Source: Thauera sp. GDN1
Lineage (GTDB): Bacteria; Pseudomonadota; Gammaproteobacteria; Burkholderiales; Rhodocyclaceae
Length of the DNA stretch: 64,000 nucleotides
Direction of reading: 5' to 3'
NCBI RefSeq assembly: GCF_029223545.1
Contig: NZ_CP097870.1
Location: 3,410,001-3,474,000 of the forward strand
Shown here: one piece after another, positions 9,098 through 15,952 of the stretch
Position numbering within the stretch: position 1 is the stretch's first letter
How the letters are laid out: the number at the start of each line of letters is the position of its first letter
Notes under the pieces: model-generated
What the model was told of the DNA's origin: nothing
The model's database searches: none
The model's input: only the letters and a program-made list of their open reading frames with translations
Position numbers and translations under genes: made by a program

Positions 9098-9250
9098 ATG
9101 AACGGCAAGCATCCCGCCCAAGCCCCGCACAGCCCGGCGATCGGCGCCGACCGCCGCAGCCTGCAGCACCGCCTCGGCGCCCTGCGCGCCGGCCTCAAGG
9201 CCGCGCTGCGCGCATTCAGAACACACCCGCTCAAGCATCCGCAACGGTAA
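9098..9250 (+). CDS. Small basic 50-residue ORF between cysH and cysD
   Basis: An open frame starting ATG 9098 and ending TAA 9248-9250 encodes 50 residues, beginning MNGKHPAQAPHSPAIG, then a Leu/Ala/Arg-rich amphipathic middle (LQHRLGALRAGLKAALRAF) and a His/Pro tail. The Shine-Dalgarno AAGGAGGG at 9082-9089 with 8-bp spacing is among the best in the window. The gene fits between cysH (4 bp upstream) and cysD (7 bp downstream), so it has the position of an operon member. I do not recognise a family. It could be a small accessory or leader protein, or a nontranslated coincidence. Confidence 0.5.
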   Translation: MNGKHPAQAPHSPAIGADRRSLQHRLGALRAGLKAALRAFRTHPLKHPQR

Positions 9251-9257
9251 TCACATC

Positions 9258-10172
9258 ATGTCGACGCTGACCAAACAGACGCTGTCCCACCTCGACTGGC
9301 TCGAGGCCGAAGCCATCCATATCCTGCGCGAAGTCGCCGGCCAGTGCGCCAACCCGGTGCTGCTGTTCTCCGGCGGCAAGGATTCGATCTGCCTGCTGCG
9401 CCTGGCCGAGAAGGCCTTCCGCCCGGGCCGCTTTCCCTTCCCGCTGATGCACATCGACACCGGCCACAACTACAAGGAAGTGACCGACTTCCGCGACAAG
9501 CGCGCCGCCGAGCTGGGCGAGCGCCTGATCGTGCGCTCGGTGGAAGACTCGATGGCGCGCGGCACCGTGGTGCTCAAGCACGCCGGCGAGTCGCGCAACA
9601 AGCACCAGTCGGTGACGCTGCTCGAGGCGATCGAGGAGTTCGGCTTCGACGCCTGCATCGGCGGCGCCCGCCGCGACGAGGAGAAGGCGCGCGCCAAGGA
9701 GCGGATCATGAGCTTCCGCGACGAGTTCGGGCAGTGGGACCCGAAGAACCAGCGTCCGGAGCTGTGGAACCTGTACAACGCGCGTTCGCACAAGGGCGAG
9801 AACATCCGGGCGTTTCCGATCAGCAACTGGACCGAGCTCGACGTGTGGCAGTACATCCAGCGCGAGCAGCTGGAGCTGCCGTCGATCTACTTCGCCCACA
9901 CCCGCCCGGTAGTGCGCAAGGCTGGCCTGCTGCAGCCGGTGACCGAGCTGACGCCGGCGAAGGCCGACGATGTGGTCGAGGACGTGCTGGTGCGCTTCCG
10001 CACCGTGGGCGACATCACCTGCACGGCGCCGGTGGAATCCGACGCGGATACGGTGGACAAGATCCTCGCCGAGACCGCGACCACGACGATCACCGAACGT
10101 GGGGCGACGCGGATGGACGACCAGACCTCCGAAGCGTCGATGGAGCAGCGCAAGAAAGAAGGCTACTTCTGA
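9258..10172 (+). CDS. cysD: Sulfate adenylyltransferase small subunit
   Basis: A 304-residue ATP sulfurylase subunit of the PP-loop family. The signature loop FSGGKDS is near residue 38 (VLLFSGGKDSICLLRLAEKA), and the family C-terminal end KKEGYF is intact. With CysN it forms APS from sulfate and ATP in the cytoplasm, feeding CysH upstream. Length is typical. cysN follows after 32 bp. Confidence 0.95.
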   Translation: MSTLTKQTLSHLDWLEAEAIHILREVAGQCANPVLLFSGGKDSICLLRLAEKAFRPGRFPFPLMHIDTGHNYKEVTDFRDKRAAELGERLIVRSVEDSMARGTVVLKHAGESRNKHQSVTLLEAIEEFGFDACIGGARRDEEKARAKERIMSFRDEFGQWDPKNQRPELWNLYNARSHKGENIRAFPISNWTELDVWQYIQREQLELPSIYFAHTRPVVRKAGLLQPVTELTPAKADDVVEDVLVRFRTVGDITCTAPVESDADTVDKILAETATTTITERGATRMDDQTSEASMEQRKKEGYF

Positions 10173-10204
10173 CCCGCGCCCGAACACAGAGAATTGAAGG
10201 AACC

Positions 10205-11491
10205 ATGACCATGTCCGCCCCCGAGAACCTGCCCGAGATCGACAACGGCCTGCTGCGCTTCCTCACCTGCGGCAGCGTCGACGACGGCAAGAGCACCCTG
10301 ATCGGCCGCCTGCTGTTCGACACCAAGACCATCCTCGCCGACACCCTCAACGCCATCGAGAAGACCTCCGCCAAGCGCGGCATGAGCGCGGTCGACCTGT
10401 CGCTCCTCACCGACGGTCTGCAGGCCGAGCGCGAACAGGGCATCACCATCGACGTCGCCTACCGCTACTTCTCCACCGGCCGGCGCAAGTACATCATCGC
10501 CGACGCCCCCGGTCACGAGCAGTACACCCGCAACATGGTGACCGCCGCGTCCACCGCCAACCTCGCCATCATCCTCATCGATGCGCGCAAGGGCGTACTG
10601 ACCCAGACCCGCCGCCACTCCTACCTCGCCAGCCTGGTCGGCATCCCCCACCTGCTGGTCGCGGTGAACAAGATGGACCTCGTCGACTACGACCAGGCCG
10701 TGTTCGAGCGCATCAAGGCCGACTACCTCGCCTTCGCCGCCAGGCTCGGCATCAAGGACGTGCGCTTCATCCCGATCTCGGCGCTCGAAGGCGACATGAT
10801 CGTCGACCGCGGCGAACGCCTGTCCTGGTACGACGGCCCGACGCTGCTCGACATCCTCGAGAGCGCGCCCGCCGCCCACACCGAGCAGGCCGAGGACTTC
10901 CGCTTCCCGGTGCAGTTCGTGTGCCGCCCGCAGGACTCCGCCAACCCCGAACTCCACGACTACCGCGGCTTCATGGGCAGGGTCGAATCGGGCGAGATCG
11001 CGGTCGGCGACGCTGTCACCGTGCTGCCCTCGGGCGCGACCAGCCGGGTGAAGAAGATCGAGCTCGGCGGCGTGGTGCTGCCGCGCGCGATCCACGAGCA
11101 GTCGGTGACCCTGCTGCTGGAGGACGAGATCGACATCTCGCGCGGCGACGTCATCGTCAAGTCCGCCGAGGCGCCCGAGCCCGTCAAGCAGATCGACGCC
11201 ACCGTGTGCTGGCTGTCCGAGGCCCCGCTGTCGCCGGCGCGCACCTACCTGGTCCGCCACACCACCCGCGAGGTCAAGGCCAAGCTGGCGAAGATCGACT
11301 ACCGGCTGGACGTGAATACGCTCGAGCAGGAGAGCGTGAGCGGCCTGGCGATGAACGACATCGCCCGTGTCACCCTCAAGCTCGCGCAGCCGATCGTCGC
11401 CGACCGCTACGCGGAAAACCGCGCCACCGGCGCCTTCATCATCATCGACGAGAGCACCAACAACACCGTGGGCGCCGGCATGATCGGCTGA
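10205..11491 (+). CDS. cysN: Sulfate adenylyltransferase GTPase subunit
   Basis: A 428-residue translation-factor-like GTPase with G1 GSVDDGKSTLIG, G3 DAPGHEQYTRNMV and G4 NKMDL, followed by beta-barrel domains. GTP hydrolysis drives APS formation by the CysD partner. It lacks a fused CysC kinase domain, so this is the short CysN form, in line with an APS-reductase pathway. The start could be ATG 10205 or ATG 10211; GAAGG at 10196-10200 precedes both, with 4 or 10 bp spacing. The operon ends in the hairpin terminator at 11517. Confidence 0.94.
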   Translation: MTMSAPENLPEIDNGLLRFLTCGSVDDGKSTLIGRLLFDTKTILADTLNAIEKTSAKRGMSAVDLSLLTDGLQAEREQGITIDVAYRYFSTGRRKYIIADAPGHEQYTRNMVTAASTANLAIILIDARKGVLTQTRRHSYLASLVGIPHLLVAVNKMDLVDYDQAVFERIKADYLAFAARLGIKDVRFIPISALEGDMIVDRGERLSWYDGPTLLDILESAPAAHTEQAEDFRFPVQFVCRPQDSANPELHDYRGFMGRVESGEIAVGDAVTVLPSGATSRVKKIELGGVVLPRAIHEQSVTLLLEDEIDISRGDVIVKSAEAPEPVKQIDATVCWLSEAPLSPARTYLVRHTTREVKAKLAKIDYRLDVNTLEQESVSGLAMNDIARVTLKLAQPIVADRYAENRATGAFIIIDESTNNTVGAGMIG

Positions 11492-11516
11492 GCGCCACCA
11501 GCCTCCCGCCCCCGCA

Positions 11517-11553
11517 GGACCCCGGCGCCGCAAGGCGTCGGGGTCCTTTTCTT
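11517..11553 (+). terminator. Rho-independent terminator of the cys operon
   Basis: A GC-rich stem begins GGACCCCGGCGCC at 11517-11529, has a GCAA loop, and returns through GGCGTCGGGGTCC to 11546. TTTTCTT follows immediately. The arms pair almost throughout, with one internal mismatch. It stands 25 bp after the cysN stop and is a textbook intrinsic terminator. Confidence 0.88.
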
Positions 11554-11593
11554 GGACCCCCGCTCCCACGGCGGTCTGCGCCGTACGCCCCCT

Positions 11594-11622
11594 TTGCGCA
11601 CTGGTTCCACGCTGCAGATAAT
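11594..11622 (+). promoter_or_regulatory. Sigma70-like promoter for the Hsp15 gene
   Basis: TTGCGC at 11594-11599 and GATAAT at 11617-11622 are separated by exactly 17 bp, giving a plausible -35/-10 pair just after the cys terminator and about 48 bp before the ATG at 11670. Confidence 0.5.
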
Positions 11623-11669
11623 GGCGGCGTAACCCATTTCACCTGTTCCCATCCCCCTGCTGTCGTCCG

Positions 11670-12071
11670 ATGAGCCTTCCCGCCACCACCGACTCCGCCC
11701 GCACCCGCCTCGACAAGTGGCTGTGGGCCGCACGCTTCTTCAAGCACCGCACCGGCGCCACCGAGGCGGTCGAAGGCGGCAAGGTCAAGCTCAACGGCAT
11801 GACGGTGAAGCCGGCGCGCGAGCTCAAGATCGGCGACCGGCTCGACATCACGATCGGCGAGGACGCGCGCACGGTGATCGTGCGCGCGATCGCCGACAAG
11901 CGCGGCTCGGCCACGGTGGCACAGACGCTGTACGAGGAAACGGCGGAGAGCATTGCGGCCCGCGAGCACGCCCGCGAGCTGCGCAGGTTCGCCGCCACTC
12001 CCGGCGCCGACCTGCACGGCCGTCCGACCAAGCGCGACCGGCGACGGATGGACCGCTTCGGCGGACTCTGA
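11670..12071 (+). CDS. hslR: S4-domain RNA-binding protein, Hsp15-like
   Basis: A 133-residue basic protein whose first ~65 residues are an S4 RNA-binding fold (RLDKWLWAARFFKHRTGATE, then GKVKLNG and KPARELKIGD). The tail is rich in Arg and ends in a basic segment (PTKRDRRRMDRF). This matches Hsp15, which binds stalled 50S subunits carrying nascent peptidyl-tRNA and helps recycle them. It stands as a single gene with its own promoter. Confidence 0.88.
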   Translation: MSLPATTDSARTRLDKWLWAARFFKHRTGATEAVEGGKVKLNGMTVKPARELKIGDRLDITIGEDARTVIVRAIADKRGSATVAQTLYEETAESIAAREHARELRRFAATPGADLHGRPTKRDRRRMDRFGGL

Positions 12072-12159
12072 GCCCCCGTTTCCTTCGCGCGCGCAAGGAG
12101 GTGCTGCCTTCCTTCGCGCCCGCGCGCGGAACGCATCCTGCTCCGCTCACGCTGCCGAG

Positions 12160-12207
12160 TTCGCCGGTCCGGCGAACTTGTGCGCCCGAACTACACTCCG
12201 ACTGATA
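12160..12207 (+). promoter_or_regulatory. 17-bp perfect dyad beside a putative promoter for nfeD
   Basis: TTCGCCGG-T-CCGGCGAA at 12160-12176 is a perfect inverted repeat with a single central base, shaped like a dimer binding site rather than a hairpin. Directly after it TTGTGC (12178-12183) and CTGATA (12202-12207), 18 bp apart, could be a weak -35/-10 pair for the nfeD-slipin operon whose ATG is at 12253. Confidence 0.35.
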
Positions 12208-12252
12208 GCCCGCGCCGCCAGCCGGCGACGCCGACCGCCGGAGGTCATCGGG

Positions 12253-13794
12253 ATGCCCGTGAGTGGATTCGCTTCGATGCGCAAGCCCTTCGCCGTGCTG
12301 CTGCTCATGCTCGCCATGGCGCTCGCACTGGCGAACACGCTCCTTGCCCAGGGCAGCGCTGCCGTCCTCGTGATGCGCGTGGACGGTGCGATCGGTCCGG
12401 CGAGCGCCGACTACATCCACAGGGGGCTGACGCGTGCAGCGGCCAGCGACGCGCAACTGGTGGTGATCGAGATCGACACCCCGGGCGGGCTCGACACCTC
12501 GATGCGCACGATCATCAAGGACATCCTCGCCTCGCCGGTGCCGGTGGCGAGCTTCGTCGCCCCCGAGGGCGCGCGCGCCGCGAGCGCCGGCACCTACATC
12601 CTCTACGCCAGTCACATCGCCGCGATGGCACCGGCCACCAACCTCGGCGCCGCCACGCCGGTGGCCATCGGCATCGGCGGCGCCCAGCCGGGTCAGACCT
12701 CGCCGCGCGAGGACGCCGACCCGGGAGCCGGCGAAGCGGCCGACGCCCCCGCCTCCTCGGCCCCCGCAGGCAAGGACGACCAACAGGCAGCGGATGCCAG
12801 TGCGCCAGCCCAAGCGGGCCGCAGCGCCGAAAAGCGCCGCCCGGCAGCCGCGCCGGCCGACGCCATGGCCGCCAAGTCGATGTCCGACGCCACCGCCTAC
12901 ATCCGCAGCCTCGCCCAGCTGCGCGGCCGCGACGTGGACTTCGCCGAGCGCGCGGTACGCGAGGCCGCCAGCCTGTCGGCCGAGGAAGCGCTGGCCCAGG
13001 GCGTGATCGACGTGATCGCGTTCGACACCGCCGATCTGCTGAAGAAGCTCGACGGCCGCGAGCTCGCCGTGCTCGACGGCAGGCGCACGCTCGCCACCGC
13101 CGGCCTCGCCATCGAGCGCATGGAGCCCGACTGGCGCAACCGCGTGCTCGCCGCGCTCGCCAACCCGCAGCTTGCGCTGATCCTGATGATGATCGGCATC
13201 TACGGCCTGTTCTTCGAGTTCACCTCTCCCGGATTCGGCGTGCCCGGGGTGGCGGGCGCGATCTCTCTGCTGATCGCGCTCTACGCCTTCCAGCTGCTGC
13301 CGGTGAACTGGGCCGGGGTGATGCTGCTGGCGGTCGGCGCGGCACTGATGCTGGCCGAGGCCTTCCTGCCCAGCTTCGGCGTGCTCGGTGTGGGCGGCAT
13401 CATCGCCTTCGTGGTCGGCGGACTGTTCCTGATGGACGCCGACGTACCCGGCTTCGGCGTCCCGCTCGCGCTCATCGTCGGCATGGCGCTGGCCAGCGCG
13501 GCGATCATCATCGCCATCGGCACCTTCGCCGCCCGCAGCCTGCGCCGCCCGGTGGTCAGCGGCAGCGAGGAGATGCTGGGCGCCGTCGGCACGGTCGAAG
13601 CTGCGGCCGAGGGCGGCGGCTGGTGGGTCGCGATCCATGGCGAGCACTGGCGCGCGCGCGACCTGCACGGCCTCGCGGCGGGCGGGCGCGTGCGCGTGAC
13701 CGGCATCGACGGCCTCACGCTCGAAGTGGCGCCGCTCGACGCCGTGGGCGACCCGCCCCACCCCTCTCACCTCGACTCCGGGAGCGCACCATGA
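12253..13794 (+). CDS. NfeD/ClpP-like membrane-bound serine protease (long form)
   Basis: A 513-residue long-form NfeD. A signal/anchor helix lies at residues 9-33. A ClpP-like serine protease domain follows, with the catalytic region [16 protein letters not shown] (Ser) and the Lys in [23 protein letters not shown]. Four to five membrane helices come next, then a C-terminal OB-fold (NfeDC). The stretch of about 60 residues between the Ser and Lys segments (about 155-200) is a low-complexity Ala/Pro/Asp insert. Long NfeD proteins cleave the C-terminus of their partner stomatin, whose gene overlaps by 4 bp here. GGAGG at 12240-12244 sits 8 bp before ATG 12253; ATG 12277 is an alternative. Confidence 0.9.
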   Translation: MPVSGFASMRKPFAVLLLMLAMALALANTLLAQGSAAVLVMRVDGAIGPASADYIHRGLTRAAASDAQLVVIEIDTPGGLDTSMRTIIKDILASPVPVASFVAPEGARAASAGTYILYASHIAAMAPATNLGAATPVAIGIGGAQPGQTSPREDADPGAGEAADAPASSAPAGKDDQQAADASAPAQAGRSAEKRRPAAAPADAMAAKSMSDATAYIRSLAQLRGRDVDFAERAVREAASLSAEEALAQGVIDVIAFDTADLLKKLDGRELAVLDGRRTLATAGLAIERMEPDWRNRVLAALANPQLALILMMIGIYGLFFEFTSPGFGVPGVAGAISLLIALYAFQLLPVNWAGVMLLAVGAALMLAEAFLPSFGVLGVGGIIAFVVGGLFLMDADVPGFGVPLALIVGMALASAAIIIAIGTFAARSLRRPVVSGSEEMLGAVGTVEAAAEGGGWWVAIHGEHWRARDLHGLAAGGRVRVTGIDGLTLEVAPLDAVGDPPHPSHLDSGSAP

Positions 13795-14567
13795 TCCTCG
13801 ACCTCCAGTTCGGGCTCGCCCCGCTCTTCCTGCTGCTCATCTTCCTCGTCGTCGCCTCGCTCAAGATCCTGCGCGAGTACGAACGCGGCGTGATCTTCCT
13901 GCTCGGCCGCTTCTGGCGCGTCAAGGGTCCCGGCCTGGTGATCGTGATCCCCGGCATCCAGCAGATGGTGAAGGTGGACCTGCGCGTGGTGACCATGGAC
14001 GTGCCGCCGCAGGACGTGATCTCCAAGGACAACGTCTCGGTGAAGGTGAATGCGGTGGTGTATTTCCGCGTCGTCGACCCGGAGAAGGCCATCATCCAGG
14101 TCGAGAACTACCTGGTGGCGACCAGCCAGCTCGCGCAGACCACGCTGCGCGCGGTGCTCGGCAAGCACGAGCTCGACGAGATGCTGGCAGAGCGCGAGAA
14201 GCTCAACCTCGACGTGCAGCAGATCCTCGACGCCCAGACCGACGCCTGGGGCATCAAGGTCGCCAACGTGGAGATCAAGCATGTCGACCTCAACGAGAGC
14301 ATGGTGCGCGCCATCGCCCGCCAGGCCGAGGCCGAGCGCGAGCGGCGCGCCAAGGTGATCCACGCCGAGGGCGAGAAGCAGGCCGCCCAGGCCCTGCTCG
14401 AGGCCGCGCAGATGCTGTCCCAGGAGCCGGCGGCCATGCAGCTGCGCTACCTGCAGACGCTGACCCAGGTGGCGGGGGACAAGAGTTCGACGCTGGTGTT
14501 TCCGGTGCCGGTGGATCTGCTGGGCAAGCTGATGGGCACAGCAGGATCCGGCAAACCGGATGTCTGA
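13791..14567 (+). CDS. Slipin/stomatin-like SPFH-domain membrane protein
   Basis: A 258-residue SPFH protein with one N-terminal membrane hairpin (residues about 5-24), the slipin core ([45 protein letters not shown]) and a C-terminal coiled-coil with [22 protein letters not shown]. Such proteins form large ring oligomers in membrane microdomains. Together with NfeD, encoded immediately upstream with an ATGA overlap, it forms the classic stomatin-protease pair thought to maintain membrane or protein quality. Confidence 0.92.
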   Translation: MILDLQFGLAPLFLLLIFLVVASLKILREYERGVIFLLGRFWRVKGPGLVIVIPGIQQMVKVDLRVVTMDVPPQDVISKDNVSVKVNAVVYFRVVDPEKAIIQVENYLVATSQLAQTTLRAVLGKHELDEMLAEREKLNLDVQQILDAQTDAWGIKVANVEIKHVDLNESMVRAIARQAEAERERRAKVIHAEGEKQAAQALLEAAQMLSQEPAAMQLRYLQTLTQVAGDKSSTLVFPVPVDLLGKLMGTAGSGKPDV

Positions 14568-14584
14568 CACGCACGCGCCTCGCG

Positions 14585-15049
14585 TCACTCCTCCAGGGGC
14601 CTGAACACCCACTCCGCGTAGCTCGCCGCACTTCCAGCCACATCCCCCAGTTCGGGGGGAAAGCCCTCGCGCCGGATCGGCGCCTGCGTCGACAGGCTAT
14701 GCACCGCGAGGATCGCGTTGCCGTCGCGCTCGATGCCCCACTCCGTCGTGCCGGTCATCGGATCGCGATAGACCTTGCGCAGATGGCGGCGCGGCGTGGG
14801 CCAGCGCTTGTCCTCGACCAGCTGCGCGAGCTCGGTGGGCCGGGAGGGTGTGCCGACCGGAGTTTCGCGCGCATAGCTGGCGAGCGCGCGCGCCATCTCG
14901 ACGCCGATCGCGATCAGCTCGGCTTCGCGCTCGCGCTGCGCGACCTGCTGCCACACCACCCCGGTGCGCGCTGCGAACAGGCCGAGGCCGGCGACCAGGA
15001 ACAGCACCAGCAGATAAGTGTAGCCACGCTGGCCGGACCGTCCCGCCAT
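14585..15049 (-). CDS. Pseudopilin-like protein, last gene of secretion system X cluster
   Basis: A 154-residue protein with a pilin-like N-terminus: a basic leader MAGRSGQRG, then YTYLLVLFLVAGLGLFAA as the hydrophobic helix. The prepilin peptidase site G|Y is present but the usual Glu at position 5 of the mature helix is replaced by Leu, unlike the two pseudopilins upstream. The globular part contains a Gly/Pro/Tyr-rich family stretch with RDPMTGTTEWGI. ATG 15049 was chosen because it leaves a 4-bp gap after the upstream stop; a TTG at 15067 is the alternative. It is the promoter-distal member of the minus-strand cluster. Confidence 0.75.
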   Translation of the reverse strand: MAGRSGQRGYTYLLVLFLVAGLGLFAARTGVVWQQVAQREREAELIAIGVEMARALASYARETPVGTPSRPTELAQLVEDKRWPTPRRHLRKVYRDPMTGTTEWGIERDGNAILAVHSLSTQAPIRREGFPPELGDVAGSAASYAEWVFRPLEE

Positions 15050-15053
15050 GGCC

Positions 15054-15446
15054 CTACCACTCGGCAAAGGGCCGCCCGTCGCGGCCGCTGCCGCGCGCGC
15101 CGCTGCGCACGTCCCATACCCCGCTCTCGTTGGGGTCGGGCGGCGGCACCAGCTCCCAGGTCTCGGCCGATTCGGTGATCGGATCCACCGGCAGCTTGCG
15201 CAGGTAGCGCTTCTCGACCAGCTCGTTCAGCGTCGCGGGGTACTTGCCGGTGTCCGCGCGGAACTTGTCGATCGCGTCGCGCATCACCTCCAGCGACTGC
15301 ATCAGCGCCTTCTCGCGCGCGACGTCCACCTGGCCGAAGTAGCGCGGCGCGGCGATGCTGAGCAGGGTGGCGATGATCGCCATCACCACCAGCAGCTCGA
15401 TCAGCGTGAAGCCGCGGCGCAGGGCCGGCGCGACGGAGCGGGTCAT
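15054..15446 (-). CDS. GspG/PulG-like pseudopilin
   Basis: A 130-residue pseudopilin. The leader MTRSVAPALRRG is followed by FTLIELLVVMAIIATLL, with the canonical G|F cleavage site and Glu5. The rest has a helix and the Pro-rich loop RKLPVDPITESAETWELVPPPDPNE-like segment, then a short tail with SGARGSGRDGRPFAEW. It would be processed by a prepilin peptidase and assemble into a short periplasmic pseudopilus. It lies 4 bp from the previous gene's stop (15451). Confidence 0.85.
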   Translation of the reverse strand: MTRSVAPALRRGFTLIELLVVMAIIATLLSIAAPRYFGQVDVAREKALMQSLEVMRDAIDKFRADTGKYPATLNELVEKRYLRKLPVDPITESAETWELVPPPDPNESGVWDVRSGARGSGRDGRPFAEW

Positions 15447-15450
15447 GGAC

Positions 15451-15927
15451 TCACCATTCCTTGTAGGGTACGCCGTTGAGCCCGGTGCGCTCCGACAGCG
15501 AGTACACGTCGTACACGTCCTGGCCCTCGCGCGGCGCCTCGGGCGGGCTGGCGTAGCTGCGCCGGCCCCAGGTGCGCTCGGCGTCCACGGTGGCATCGGT
15601 GTGCATCGGGTCGCGCGGCAGCCGGCGGAGGAAATAGATGCGGCGCCCCTCCTCGTCCTTGACGTCGGGCACGCCCTCGACCAGCACCCGCAGGTTGGGC
15701 GGGTAGCCCGAGGCCTCGGCCTTCTGCTCGATGCGCCCCTGGTCGTAGGCCGCCTTGTAGGCATCGAGCGCGTTGCGGATCTGGCGCAGCACGGTGCGCA
15801 GCTCGGACTCCTTGCTGCGCTGCGCGGCCAGCTCCGCGAGCGGCAGCACGCCGGCGGCGAGCACGCCGATGATGGCCAGGGTGACCACCAGTTCGATGAG
15901 CGTGAAGCCGCGCAATGGGCGAGTCAT
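15451..15927 (-). CDS. GspG/PulG-like pseudopilin
   Basis: A 158-residue pseudopilin with leader MTRPLRG, cleavage before FTLIELVVTLAIIGVL and Glu5 in place. The globular domain includes RRLPRDPMHTDATVDAERTW and ends YSLSERTGLNGVPYKEW, much like the neighbouring pseudopilin, so the two look like diverged tandem copies. The 177-codon frame extends upstream, but the ATG at 15927 directly precedes the short leader and is the only sensible start. Confidence 0.86.
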   Translation of the reverse strand: MTRPLRGFTLIELVVTLAIIGVLAAGVLPLAELAAQRSKESELRTVLRQIRNALDAYKAAYDQGRIEQKAEASGYPPNLRVLVEGVPDVKDEEGRRIYFLRRLPRDPMHTDATVDAERTWGRRSYASPPEAPREGQDVYDVYSLSERTGLNGVPYKEW

Positions 15928-15952
15928 TGGAGAGCGCGTCACCAGGGCCGCG

